Below are positions 38,050-45,758 of a stretch of DNA of 64,000 bases, in pieces (within the stretch, counting starts at the first letter, position 1; the number at the start of each line of letters is the position of its first letter). The stretch is from Tessaracoccus caeni (GTDB taxonomy: Bacteria > Actinomycetota > Actinomycetes > Propionibacteriales > Propionibacteriaceae). Below the pieces are notes generated by a model. The model was not told where the DNA came from, did no database searches, and saw only the letters and a list, made by a program, of their open reading frames with translations. Location: NCBI RefSeq assembly GCF_029211185.1, contig NZ_JARGDO010000011.1, positions 62,001 to 126,000 on the forward strand. Reading direction: 5' to 3'. A program made the position numbers and the translations under genes.

Positions 38050-38082
38050 TCGAGGCTCGCTTCGCTCGCACCTCAAAGAGCG
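38050..38082 (-). repeat. 33-bp palindromic repeat, reverse copy
   Basis: Exact reverse complement of 5276-5308. It touches the DUF3039 stop codon at 38084. Confidence 0.9.
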
Positions 38083-38083
38083 A

Positions 38084-38320
38084 TTAGCCTTTCAAGGAGG
38101 CCCAGATCTCCTTGCAGGCCGGGCACACGGGGTACTTCTCCGGGTTCTTGGTGGGCACCCACACCTTCCCGCACAACGCCACCACCGGGGTTCCGGTGAC
38201 CTGGGCCTTGGTCAGCTTGGCCTTGGAGACGTAGTGCGAGAAGCGGTCTTGGTCGCCGTCCTCGAAGTCCTGGGTGCGCTCGTCGAGTACGGTCTGCGAT
38301 CCGGGGGCCAGCTCAGTCAT
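38084..38320 (-). CDS. DUF3039 family protein
   Basis: A 78-aa actinobacterial protein of unknown function. The conserved core VVALCGKVWVPTKNPEKYPV and CPACKEIW gives one Cys and a CxxC, a likely metal site. The N-terminus (DFEDGDQDRFSHYV) is acidic. ATG 38320 is chosen because TAAAGT lies 7 nt upstream on this strand; ATG 38341 is possible. Its last codons are duplicated at 37871-37892. Confidence 0.82.
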   Translation of the reverse strand: MTELAPGSQTVLDERTQDFEDGDQDRFSHYVSKAKLTKAQVTGTPVVALCGKVWVPTKNPEKYPVCPACKEIWASLKG

Positions 38321-38327
38321 GGCCACA

Positions 38328-38333
38328 ACTTTA
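38328..38333 (-). promoter_or_regulatory. -10 box TAAAGT, leaderless start of DUF3039
   Basis: TAAAGT on the minus strand is 7 nt from ATG 38320, favouring that start. Confidence 0.5.
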
Positions 38334-38364
38334 CTCATCACCTACTCACTCATCAGGAGAATCC

Positions 38365-39744
38365 ATGACGGTCAAGGAAGGGGCGCCTGCTCCTGGGCGC
38401 CTGGCGCTGGTCGTCGGCATCATGCTGTCGGTCTTCGCGATCGCCTTCCAGACGATCGGGCTGGCCACGGCGCTGCCGACGGTGATGGCGTCGTTCGATG
38501 CTTCCCATCTCTACCCGTGGGCCTTCACGACGATGGTCTCCGGCATGTTGATCTCCACCATCTTCGCCGGGCGGCTGGCCGACCGTAAGGGCCCCGCGCT
38601 GCCGCTGTACTTCGGTTTCGCCGCCTTCGTGCTGGGCTTGGTGCTCGGCTGGATGGCCCCGTCGGTGTGGGTGGTGCTGGCGGCGCGTGCGGTCCAGGGC
38701 ATCGGCGCGGGGGCGCTGAATCTCAGCCTGATGGTCACCGTCGCGCACGGCTTCCCTCCCGCCGATCGGCCGCGCACCATGGCGTTGGTGTCGTTCTGCT
38801 GGCTGCTGCCGGCGTTCGTCGGGCCTCCCTTCGCGGCGTGGCTGACCCACTACGACTGGCGCCTGGTGTTCGCCGCCATGCTGCCTCTCGTGGCCGTGGC
38901 GTTCCTGATCACGCTGCCCGGCCTCCGTCAGGTGCAGGCGAGGTTCACGCCGGACGCCGAGGTGGCGAACGTGAGCCTGTGGCCGACCTTGGCCGTCACC
39001 TTCGCGCCGTCGTTCATCCTGCTGGCCGGTCAGGGGCTCGGTGTGTGGTCGGTGGCCTCCGCGGTGCTCGGCCTCGTGCTGCTGGGGTGGGGACTGCCTC
39101 GCATCCTCGCCCCCGCGACGCGCGGCTTCGGACCGGGGCTGCCGAGCGTGGTGCTCAGCCGTTCCCTGCAGGCAGGCGCCTTCTTCGCGGCCGAGACCAT
39201 CCTGCTGGTCACCCTGCAGGATCTGCGCGGCTACGAGCCGTTCGAGGTGGGACTCGCGCTGACCGTCGGCAGCGTCGGCTGGACGACGGGCTCCTGGCTT
39301 CAGTCGCAGCGCTGGGTGTCTTGGTCGCGCAACACCTTCGTCACCATCGGCTCGGTGCTCTCAGCAACCGGCATCGCCTGGCTGGTGACCTTCGCGTCGT
39401 TCCCGCAGATTCCGCTGGTGCCCGGCCTGCTCGGCTGGATCGTCGCCGGCGTGGGCATGGGGTTAACGATGCCCAGCACCGCGGTCGCCGTGATGAGCTT
39501 GTCCAGCCAGTTCGAGCAGGGACGCAACCAGTCGTCGATGCAGGTGGCCGAGTCGGTGGGCAACTCCGTCATCACGGCCGTCTCGGGCAGCATCTACACC
39601 GCGCTGCTGCTCGCGGAGCCCAAGTCGTTGGCCTACACCGTCTCGCTGGGCTCGATCCTGGTGGTGGGGCTGTGCGCGATCCTGATCAGCCGCCGGATCG
39701 GCTTCATCCCGAACGAGCTGCGGGGAGAGAGCGGGCGCGGGTAG
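38365..39744 (+). CDS. Major facilitator superfamily transporter (drug-efflux type)
   Basis: A 459-aa polytopic protein with about 12-14 membrane helices. It begins with a helix containing FQTIGLATALPTVMASFDAS, like EmrB/QacA drug exporters, and the motif A region GRLADRKGPALPLYFGFAAF follows. The substrate is unknown; drug or metabolite export by proton antiport is the family role. ATG 38365 has AGGAG at 38354-38358. Confidence 0.85.
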   Translation: MTVKEGAPAPGRLALVVGIMLSVFAIAFQTIGLATALPTVMASFDASHLYPWAFTTMVSGMLISTIFAGRLADRKGPALPLYFGFAAFVLGLVLGWMAPSVWVVLAARAVQGIGAGALNLSLMVTVAHGFPPADRPRTMALVSFCWLLPAFVGPPFAAWLTHYDWRLVFAAMLPLVAVAFLITLPGLRQVQARFTPDAEVANVSLWPTLAVTFAPSFILLAGQGLGVWSVASAVLGLVLLGWGLPRILAPATRGFGPGLPSVVLSRSLQAGAFFAAETILLVTLQDLRGYEPFEVGLALTVGSVGWTTGSWLQSQRWVSWSRNTFVTIGSVLSATGIAWLVTFASFPQIPLVPGLLGWIVAGVGMGLTMPSTAVAVMSLSSQFEQGRNQSSMQVAESVGNSVITAVSGSIYTALLLAEPKSLAYTVSLGSILVVGLCAILISRRIGFIPNELRGESGRG

Positions 39745-39779
39745 GCGCGGAACCTCGGAATGGCCACCTTGGTACGTGA

Positions 39780-39797
39780 TATACCATGCGGGGTATA
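39780..39797 (+). promoter_or_regulatory. CstR-like operator before the repressor gene
   Basis: TATACC (39780-39785) and GGTATA (39792-39797) form an inverted repeat around ATGCGG, 23 bp before the repressor GTG. It matches the half-sites at 42476-42495. Confidence 0.6.
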
Positions 39798-39820
39798 CCG
39801 GCTAGGGATCGGAGACCCAG

Positions 39821-40081
39821 GTGCAGTTGGACAGCCAGGAAATGGTGGCGGTGGTCAAGCGGCTCAAGCGCGCCCAGGGTCAACTCGGCGGCATCATCAA
39901 GATGATCGAGGACGGACGCGAGTGCCAGGACATCGTCGCGCAGCTGGCTGCGGTGTCGAAGGCGGTGGACCGGGCGGGCTTCGCCACGATCGCCGTCGGC
40001 CTGCGGCAGTGCGTCGCCAGCGACAATCCCGAAGGCCCCGATATGCAGGCCATGGAGAAGATGTTCCTCTCTCTCGCGTGA
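39821..40081 (+). CDS. CsoR-family repressor, CstR (persulfide-sensor)-like
   Basis: An 86-aa all-helical repressor. LKRAQGQLGGIIKMIEDGRE, C35 and then C64 form the sensing pair. The copper-sensing histidine normally four residues before the second cysteine is Gly60 here, so it looks like a CstR-type dithiol sensor and not a Cu(I)-binding CsoR. GTG 39821 with GGAG ribosome site. It carries an operator-like palindrome upstream, suggesting autoregulation, and the same palindrome fronts the CoA-disulfide reductase/rhodanese at 42468. Confidence 0.82.
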   Translation: MQLDSQEMVAVVKRLKRAQGQLGGIIKMIEDGRECQDIVAQLAAVSKAVDRAGFATIAVGLRQCVASDNPEGPDMQAMEKMFLSLA

Positions 40082-40091
40082 TCTTCCTGCG

Positions 40092-40832
40092 ATGACCTGG
40101 GAACAGCGCACGATCTACGGGTTCGACTGCGAGACGACGGGCACCGACGTCCACAGCGACCGCATCGTCACCGCGACGATGGTCAAGGTGGAGGCCGGGC
40201 GTCACGTCGACTCTCGGTCGTGGCTCATCGACCCCGGAATCGAGATCCCTCCGCGGGCGACGGAGGTGCACGGCATCACGACCGCGTACGCGCGCGAGCA
40301 CGGCACCGAACCGGCCGGCACCCTCCGCGACATCGCACGCGTCGTGTGGAAGGTGCTGTCCTCCGGCTATCCGCTCGTCGTGTTCAACGCGGCCTACGAT
40401 CTCTCGTTGCTCGAAAGCGAACTGGCTCGCCACCGCCTGCCCACCATCTCGTCCCTGTTCCCCGCGCAGGGATGGCACACGCTCATCGACCCCATGGTGC
40501 TGGTCCGGGGACTCGACATGGCGAGCCGTTCCTTCGTGAAGGGACGAAAGTACCGGCTGCCGGACCTCTGCGAGCGATACGGGGTCGACTTCGTCGAGGC
40601 GCACGACGCGACCTCGGACGCCGTCGGCGCCAGCCTGCTCGCACGGGCGATCCTGACCTCGGAGCCGACCCTCTCGGGTCTCGCGCCCGGCGAGCTGTTC
40701 GACCTCCAGCGCTCGTGGCGCGCGGAGGATCAGCGCGGCTTCCGGGAGTGGGTGCAGCGAGAGGGCAAGACGAGCAGCTTCGCCGATATCGACGACGGCT
40801 GGCCGCTGCACTCCTCTTTGTCCTCCTCGTAG
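40092..40832 (+). CDS. DnaQ-like 3'-5' exonuclease
   Basis: A 246-aa DEDDh exonuclease. Motif I is GFDCETTGTD, motif II VVFNAAYDLSLL, motif III EAHDATSDAVG, each with the expected acidic metal ligands and a histidine in the third. It resembles the DNA polymerase III epsilon domain but is free-standing, so it may act in repair or RNA processing. ATG 40092 follows the repressor by 10 bp. It converges with the reductase gene. Confidence 0.85.
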   Translation: MTWEQRTIYGFDCETTGTDVHSDRIVTATMVKVEAGRHVDSRSWLIDPGIEIPPRATEVHGITTAYAREHGTEPAGTLRDIARVVWKVLSSGYPLVVFNAAYDLSLLESELARHRLPTISSLFPAQGWHTLIDPMVLVRGLDMASRSFVKGRKYRLPDLCERYGVDFVEAHDATSDAVGASLLARAILTSEPTLSGLAPGELFDLQRSWRAEDQRGFREWVQREGKTSSFADIDDGWPLHSSLSSS

Positions 40833-40848
40833 CCGACGGCGCCGCTCG

Positions 40849-42468
40849 TCAGCGCGAGGTGCCGGCCTTCCAGGTGGTGTAGCCACCGTCGAGGTTGCGA
40901 GCCGTGTGGCCGTGGCCTGCCAGCAGGCGCAGCGCCGTGTGGCCCCGCACGCCGACCGCGCAGTGCACGATCAGGTCGCCGTCGGGGAGTTCGTCCAGCC
41001 GATCGCGAAGGTCGTCGAGCGGGATGTTGATGGCCCCGTGGATGGCGCCCGCCTCGAACTCCTGCGGGGTGCGCACGTCGATCAGAGCTGCGCCATCGGC
41101 CATCGCGTCGGCCAGCTCATGCCACTGGATCGAGGCGCTCACCCCGGAGCGCAGGTTCTCGGCGACGAAGCCCAGCATGTTCACCGGATCCTTCGCTGAG
41201 CCGAACTGCGGCGCATAGGCGAGTTCCAGTTCCGCCAGCCCGCTGGCCGTGATGCCGCCCGTGATGGCGCTGGCGATCACGTCGATGCGCTTGTCGACGC
41301 CGTTCCCGCCGACGCCTTGGGCGCCGAGGATCCGGTCGGTGTCGGGGTCGACCAGCAGCTTCAGGGACATGCCGGCAGCACCGGGGTAGTAGCCGGCATG
41401 GTTGGCCGGATGGGTGTGGATGGCGCGGTAGGGGCGGCCGGCCGCGCGCAGGCGCTTCTCATTCCATCCCGTGGCGGCCACTTGCAGGCCGAAGACACCG
41501 ACGATCGCCGTTCCCAGCACGGCTCGCCCGGTGCCAACGCCCAGCGCGATGTGATCGGCCGCCCGGCGCCCCTGAAGGTTGGCCGTGTTGGCCAGGGGCA
41601 CCGCCACCTGGCCGCCGTCCAGGGCGTCGCGCTTGATGACGGCGTCGCCGACGGCGTAGATGTGGGGGTCGGAGGTGCGATTGACCTCGTCGACGAGGAT
41701 GCCGCCGCGCTCGTGCACGTCCAGCCCGGCGTCGACCGCCAGAGTGTCCTGGGGACGCACGCCGATGGCGGCGATGACCAGCTCGGCCGGCAACCGCGTG
41801 CCCTCGGCGAGCACGACGGTGTCGTCGCCGATCGCGGTGACGGCGCTGCCGAGATGAAGGTCGACGCCGTGCGCTCGCAACGCGTCGTGCACCGGTTGCA
41901 CCATCTCGGGATCGAGGGGAGCCATCACCTGGTCGAGCGCCTCCACCAGTGACACCGTCATCCCCAGCGAGACGAGGTTCTCGGCCATCTCGATGCCGAT
42001 GAACCCGCCCCCGATCACCACGGCGCTGCGGGCCCCGGCGGCGGCTGCGACGATGCGGTCGGTGTCTTCGACGGTGCGCAGCGAGAGAGCGCGCTCGATG
42101 CCGGGAATCGGCGGACGGACGGGGCGCGCCCCGGGCGAGAGGATGAGGGCGTCGTAGGACAGGGTGCCGGTCTCGCCGGTCAGGGTGTGCCGGACGGAGA
42201 CGGTCTTGGCGTCGCGGTCGATCGTCGTCGCCTCGGTGTTGACGCGCACGTCGATCCGGAAGCGCGATCCCAGCGACTCGGGTGTCTGCAGCAGCAGGGC
42301 GGAGCGCTCTTCGATCACGCCGCCGACGTGGTAAGGCAGCCCGCAGTTGGCGAACGAGACATACCCGCTCTGCTCCAGGACGACGATCTCCGCGTGCTCG
42401 TCCAGCCGTCGCAGCCTCGTGGCCGCGCTCATCCCGCCGGCCACCCCTCCGATAATCACAACTCGCAT
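40849..42468 (-). CDS. CoA-disulfide reductase fused to a rhodanese domain
   Basis: A 539-aa NAD(P)H-dependent flavoenzyme that reduces CoA disulfide or persulfides, with a C-terminal sulfur-transfer domain. The FAD motif IIGGVAGGMSAATRLRRLD is at residues 5-23. The redox cysteine is in SFANCGLPYHVGG (about residue 43). A second Rossmann motif VVIGGGFIGIEMAENLVSLG binds NAD(P)H. The rhodanese domain (from about 450) ends in the active loop IVHCAVGVRGHTALR. The ATG is leaderless, with TATATT 6 nt away inside the operator. Repressor, operator and fusion form a persulfide-response unit. Confidence 0.9.
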   Translation of the reverse strand: MRVVIIGGVAGGMSAATRLRRLDEHAEIVVLEQSGYVSFANCGLPYHVGGVIEERSALLLQTPESLGSRFRIDVRVNTEATTIDRDAKTVSVRHTLTGETGTLSYDALILSPGARPVRPPIPGIERALSLRTVEDTDRIVAAAAGARSAVVIGGGFIGIEMAENLVSLGMTVSLVEALDQVMAPLDPEMVQPVHDALRAHGVDLHLGSAVTAIGDDTVVLAEGTRLPAELVIAAIGVRPQDTLAVDAGLDVHERGGILVDEVNRTSDPHIYAVGDAVIKRDALDGGQVAVPLANTANLQGRRAADHIALGVGTGRAVLGTAIVGVFGLQVAATGWNEKRLRAAGRPYRAIHTHPANHAGYYPGAAGMSLKLLVDPDTDRILGAQGVGGNGVDKRIDVIASAITGGITASGLAELELAYAPQFGSAKDPVNMLGFVAENLRSGVSASIQWHELADAMADGAALIDVRTPQEFEAGAIHGAINIPLDDLRDRLDELPDGDLIVHCAVGVRGHTALRLLAGHGHTARNLDGGYTTWKAGTSR

Positions 42469-42474
42469 GCCCGA

Positions 42475-42495
42475 AATATACCCCCAGGGGTATAT
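42475..42495 (-). promoter_or_regulatory. CstR-like operator overlapping the reductase -10 box
   Basis: ATATACCCCCAGGGGTATAT (42476-42495) is a 9-bp inverted repeat around CA. The minus-strand -10 TATATT (42475-42480) lies inside it, 6 nt before ATG 42468, so repressor binding would block transcription. Confidence 0.7.
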
Positions 42496-42562
42496 AGGTC
42501 TGCAAGTCGGGGTGATCGGGGTGATTTGCAGGACGTTGCCGCGCTCATGGCACGATGTAGGT

Positions 42563-43342
42563 ATGAGCTATAACGCGGCGCAGCCCCCGGCCGGATGGTA
42601 TCCCGACCCTGCAGGATCGGGAGGAGAGCGGTTCTGGGACGGTGCAGCCTGGTCCCAGGCCACTCGGGACGCCCAGCCTGCGCCGGCACCGGCGCCCGCA
42701 CCGCAGGAGGGCGCCTCGCCGTCGTTCATCGCCCAGCAGACGCCGCGGCCCCAGACGCCTCCGGCCTATGGCCCGCAGCACGGCCCGGTCAACCCCCAGT
42801 ACCAGGTGCCTGCCGGTCGGCGTCTCGTTCCCGGGCAAGGCGGTCGTCCGCTGGCCGGCTTCGGCAAGCGGATCGGGGCCTGGGCGCTCGACTACCTGTT
42901 GACGCTGGCGCTGGCGACGGTGCTGACCAGTTCCTTGAGCGCGCGGGTCACCCAAGGACTCGAGATCTACCTGGGACGACTCGTGGCGGCGATGCAGAAT
43001 CCGGCCGCAGAGTTCCCGGCCGCCCCGGAGTCGCTGTGGGCCGACTACTTCCTGATGCTCGGGGCGATCAGCCTGGTTCACGTGGCCTATCGCGTCCTCA
43101 CCAATGGGCTCATCGGCGCCACCTTGGGCGAACGCGTACTGAAACTGAGCGTCGCTAGAGCGGGCGACGAGAGCCTGGCTAAGATCGGCTGGGCGACGGC
43201 CATCGTGCGAGGGCTTTTCTCCGGCTTCTTGGTGGCGCTGGGGTTCTTCCTCGGCATCCTGGACCTGATCTTCGCGGCCTTCACGCAGCGTCGGCAGGCC
43301 TTGCACGACATGGTGGCCAAGGTCGTCGTCTACGAGCGCTAA
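42563..43342 (+). CDS. RDD-family membrane protein with DUF2510 head
   Basis: A 259-aa protein. The N-terminal DUF2510 motif (AGWYPDPAGSGGERFWDGAA, residues about 9-28) is followed by a Pro/Gln-rich linker. An RDD domain (about 105-255) with two or three membrane helices starts FGKRIGAWALDYLLTLALAT and ends TQRRQALHDMVAKVVVYER. RDD proteins may transport sodium or osmolytes; the DUF2510 head is common in actinobacteria. ATG 42563; CACGAT lies 6 nt upstream. It is divergent from the reductase. Confidence 0.85.
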   Translation: MSYNAAQPPAGWYPDPAGSGGERFWDGAAWSQATRDAQPAPAPAPAPQEGASPSFIAQQTPRPQTPPAYGPQHGPVNPQYQVPAGRRLVPGQGGRPLAGFGKRIGAWALDYLLTLALATVLTSSLSARVTQGLEIYLGRLVAAMQNPAAEFPAAPESLWADYFLMLGAISLVHVAYRVLTNGLIGATLGERVLKLSVARAGDESLAKIGWATAIVRGLFSGFLVALGFFLGILDLIFAAFTQRRQALHDMVAKVVVYER

Positions 43343-43391
43343 CAAGAGAGGTGCCGGCTGTCTGCGGGATCTCTGAGAGGAAAGCAGGAGC

Positions 43392-45539
43392 ATGACCGAT
43401 CCGAACCAGGCGTTGTCGGAGCTCGCGGATCGCTACGGCATCGCCCGCGAGTTCTGGGATTGGAAGGGGCGCCACCGCAGGATCTCCGCGGAGACGATCA
43501 TCGCCGTCCTTGCCGCGATGGACATCGACGCCACCTCGGATCAGGCCTGCTGGGACGCCCTGGCCGCGTCGGATCGCAAGCGCTGGCGCCAGACTCTGCC
43601 GCCGTGCACCGTCGCAGAGGAGGGGCAGGGCATCCACGTCGTCGTGCACGTGCCCGCCGGCACCTCGGTCACTGTTCAGGTGCAGTTGGAGAACGGCCAG
43701 TTCCGCCCCGCGTGGCAGTCGGAGAACTGGGAGTCCGATCGTGAGGTCGACGGCGTGTGGCTGGGCGAGGCCACCTTCTGGCTGGGCGAGGATCTGCCGG
43801 TGGGCTACCACCGTCTCATCGCCACCACCGAGCGCGGCACCGAGACGGCGTCGCTGATCGTCACGCCCACCTATGTCGGCTTGCCGCCGCGGCTGCGCGG
43901 AAAGCGGGTGTGGGGTTACAACACCCAGCTGTATTCGGTCACGTCCAAGCACTCCTGGGGCATCGGCGACCTCGGCGATCTCGGCGACCTGATCACCTGG
44001 TCCGGCACCAAGCAGTTTGCTGATTACGTGCTGATCAACCCGCTGCACGCCACCGGGGTGGAGCCGCCGCTGGTGCCGTCCCCGTATCTTCCCGCCAGCC
44101 GCCGGTTCATCAACCCCATCTACATCCGCCCGGAGTCGATCGACGAGTACCGCGACCTGGGCATGAGCGCGCGCCGACGCGTGCACGAACTGCGCAAGCA
44201 AGCGCGCAAGATCGGGCGCGCCGATGCGATCGATCGCGACGCCGTGTGGCCGCTGAAGCTCGAGGCGCTGCGGATCATCTTCGACCAGGGGCTTCGTCCC
44301 GCCCGGCTGCTCGCCTTCTCCGACTTCCAGCGCCGTGAGGGCGACGGCCTGCGCAACTTCGCGATCTGGTCGGTGCTGTCGCTGCACTTCGGGCCCAACT
44401 GGAAGGAGTGGCCGGAGGAGTACCGCCAGCCGGGCGGTCCGGAGGTGGATGTCTTCGCCCAGGAGCACACCGAGGACGTGGCCTTCTACTGCTGGCTGCA
44501 GTGGATCGCGCAGCTCCAGGTGAGCTCCGCGCAGAAGATCTCGGCCGACGTCGGCATGGACATCGGCATCATCACCGACCTCGCCGTCGGCGTCTCCGAG
44601 GTGAGCGCCGAGACCTGGATGATGTCGGACGTCTACGCCAAGGGCATCAACGTCGGCGCCCCGCCGGACGCCTACAACCAGCACGGGCAGGACTGGGGGC
44701 AGCCGCCGTGGCGTCCCGACCGGCTGGAGGCGCTGGCCTACGCGCCGTTCCGGGCCATGGTGTCCGCGGCGCTGCGTCGCTCGGGCGGCGTGCGCATCGA
44801 CCATGTCATCGGGTTGTTCCGCCTGTGGTGGGTGCCGCAGGGCCTCGGCCCGACGCAGGGCACCTATGTGCGCTACAACCACGAGGCCCTCGTCGGCATC
44901 CTCGCTTTGGAGGCCTCGCGCGCCCAGGCGCTGGTGATCGGCGAGGATCTTGGCACCGTCGAGCCGTGGGTGCGCACCTACCTGGCGCGCCGTGGCCTGC
45001 TGGGCACCTCGGTGCTGTGGTTCGAGTCCGGCATGCAGGACGAGCCGCTCGACGCCCGCTGGTGGCGCGAGCTGTGCATGGCCTCGGTGACCACCCACGA
45101 TCTGCCCCCGACGCTGGGCTACCTGGCGGGGGAGCACGTCTACCTTCGCGAGCGACTCGGCCTGCTCACCGAGCCGCTGGAGGAGGAGCTGACGGCGGCG
45201 CGCGCCGAACAGCAGGCGTGGATCGATCAGCTGATCAGCTACGGGGTGCTCAAGCCAGAGCGGGCCGACGACCACATCGAGGTGATGCTGGCGCTGCATC
45301 GCTACCTGCTGGCCACCCCGTCGCGGATCCTGTTGGCCTCGCTGGCGGACGCCGTCGGCGAGAAGGCCACGCAGAACATGCCGGGCACCGACCAGGAGTA
45401 CCCCAACTGGCGCATCCCGCTGCATGACGCGAGCGGTCGCAAGATCTCCTTGGAAGAGGTCTTCTCCGCGGACCTGCCGCGCCGGCTCGCCGCCGTGATG
45501 AACGGCATGCCGCAGCAGCCGGAGTCGCGCTGGGACTGA
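43392..45539 (+). CDS. malQ: 4-alpha-glucanotransferase
   Basis: A 715-aa GH77 enzyme that disproportionates alpha-1,4-glucans (amylomaltase). The family motifs are present: GIGDLGDLGDLITW, VRIDHVIGLFRLWWVPQG (nucleophile Asp), VIGEDLGTVEPWV (acid/base Glu) and TTHDLPPTLGYLAG (transition-state Asp). The long N-terminal region (about 170 residues before LRGKRVWGYNTQLYSV) is usual for the actinobacterial form. ATG 43392 has a GCAGGAG ribosome site. Confidence 0.92.
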   Translation: MTDPNQALSELADRYGIAREFWDWKGRHRRISAETIIAVLAAMDIDATSDQACWDALAASDRKRWRQTLPPCTVAEEGQGIHVVVHVPAGTSVTVQVQLENGQFRPAWQSENWESDREVDGVWLGEATFWLGEDLPVGYHRLIATTERGTETASLIVTPTYVGLPPRLRGKRVWGYNTQLYSVTSKHSWGIGDLGDLGDLITWSGTKQFADYVLINPLHATGVEPPLVPSPYLPASRRFINPIYIRPESIDEYRDLGMSARRRVHELRKQARKIGRADAIDRDAVWPLKLEALRIIFDQGLRPARLLAFSDFQRREGDGLRNFAIWSVLSLHFGPNWKEWPEEYRQPGGPEVDVFAQEHTEDVAFYCWLQWIAQLQVSSAQKISADVGMDIGIITDLAVGVSEVSAETWMMSDVYAKGINVGAPPDAYNQHGQDWGQPPWRPDRLEALAYAPFRAMVSAALRRSGGVRIDHVIGLFRLWWVPQGLGPTQGTYVRYNHEALVGILALEASRAQALVIGEDLGTVEPWVRTYLARRGLLGTSVLWFESGMQDEPLDARWWRELCMASVTTHDLPPTLGYLAGEHVYLRERLGLLTEPLEEELTAARAEQQAWIDQLISYGVLKPERADDHIEVMLALHRYLLATPSRILLASLADAVGEKATQNMPGTDQEYPNWRIPLHDASGRKISLEEVFSADLPRRLAAVMNGMPQQPESRWD

Positions 45540-45629
45540 GCCCGCCTCGCCGTCGCATTCCCTCGACGCCCCGCCTCCTAGCCACTCGACTTCCCGATCT
45601 CTCCAACTTCCCGACCACCTCAATCCCGG

Positions 45630-45704
45630 AAAATCGGCCAATGGCCGATTTTGCGGTGTCTGATGCCGAAAATCGGCCACTGCCTGGGATCTCCCGGGCA
45701 TCAG
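45630..45704 (+). promoter_or_regulatory. Repeated 11-mer hairpin region after malQ
   Basis: AAAATCGGCCA occurs at 45630-45640, inverted at 45642-45652 (a perfect 11-bp stem with one-base loop) and again at 45669-45679. CTGATGCC (45660) and GGCATCAG (45697) form a second potential stem around the third copy. It could be a malQ terminator and an operator for the DUF4132 cluster. Confidence 0.45.
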
Positions 45705-45708
45705 CCGG

Positions 45709-45758
45709 TTGTCGGAGGGCTCCGTTAGTCTCGGTTGACGACGAGAGGAGCGACGTTG
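45709..45758 (+). promoter_or_regulatory. Promoter cassette of DUF4132 copy 1
   Basis: A 25-nt block at 45709-45733 (starts TTGTCGGAGGGCTCC) is identical at 24 of 25 bases to 53066-53090. Both are followed at the same distance (22 nt) by a GAGAGGA ribosome site and a TTG start. TAGTCT (45726-45731) is a possible -10. Confidence 0.7.

Larger units (their letters stand above)
37871..38082. repeat. 212-bp block between duplicated DUF3039 3' ends
   Basis: The 24 bases at 37869-37892 recur at 38081-38104. The block also holds a diverged forward repeat at 37904-37930. This looks like an insertion or tandem duplication that left a copy of the DUF3039 C-terminal codons. No gene is seen here. Confidence 0.75.

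Noticed and set aside
39821-40081. Copper repressor CsoR
   Set aside because: The metal-binding histidine is replaced by Gly60; only the two cysteines remain, and the partner gene is a persulfide enzyme.
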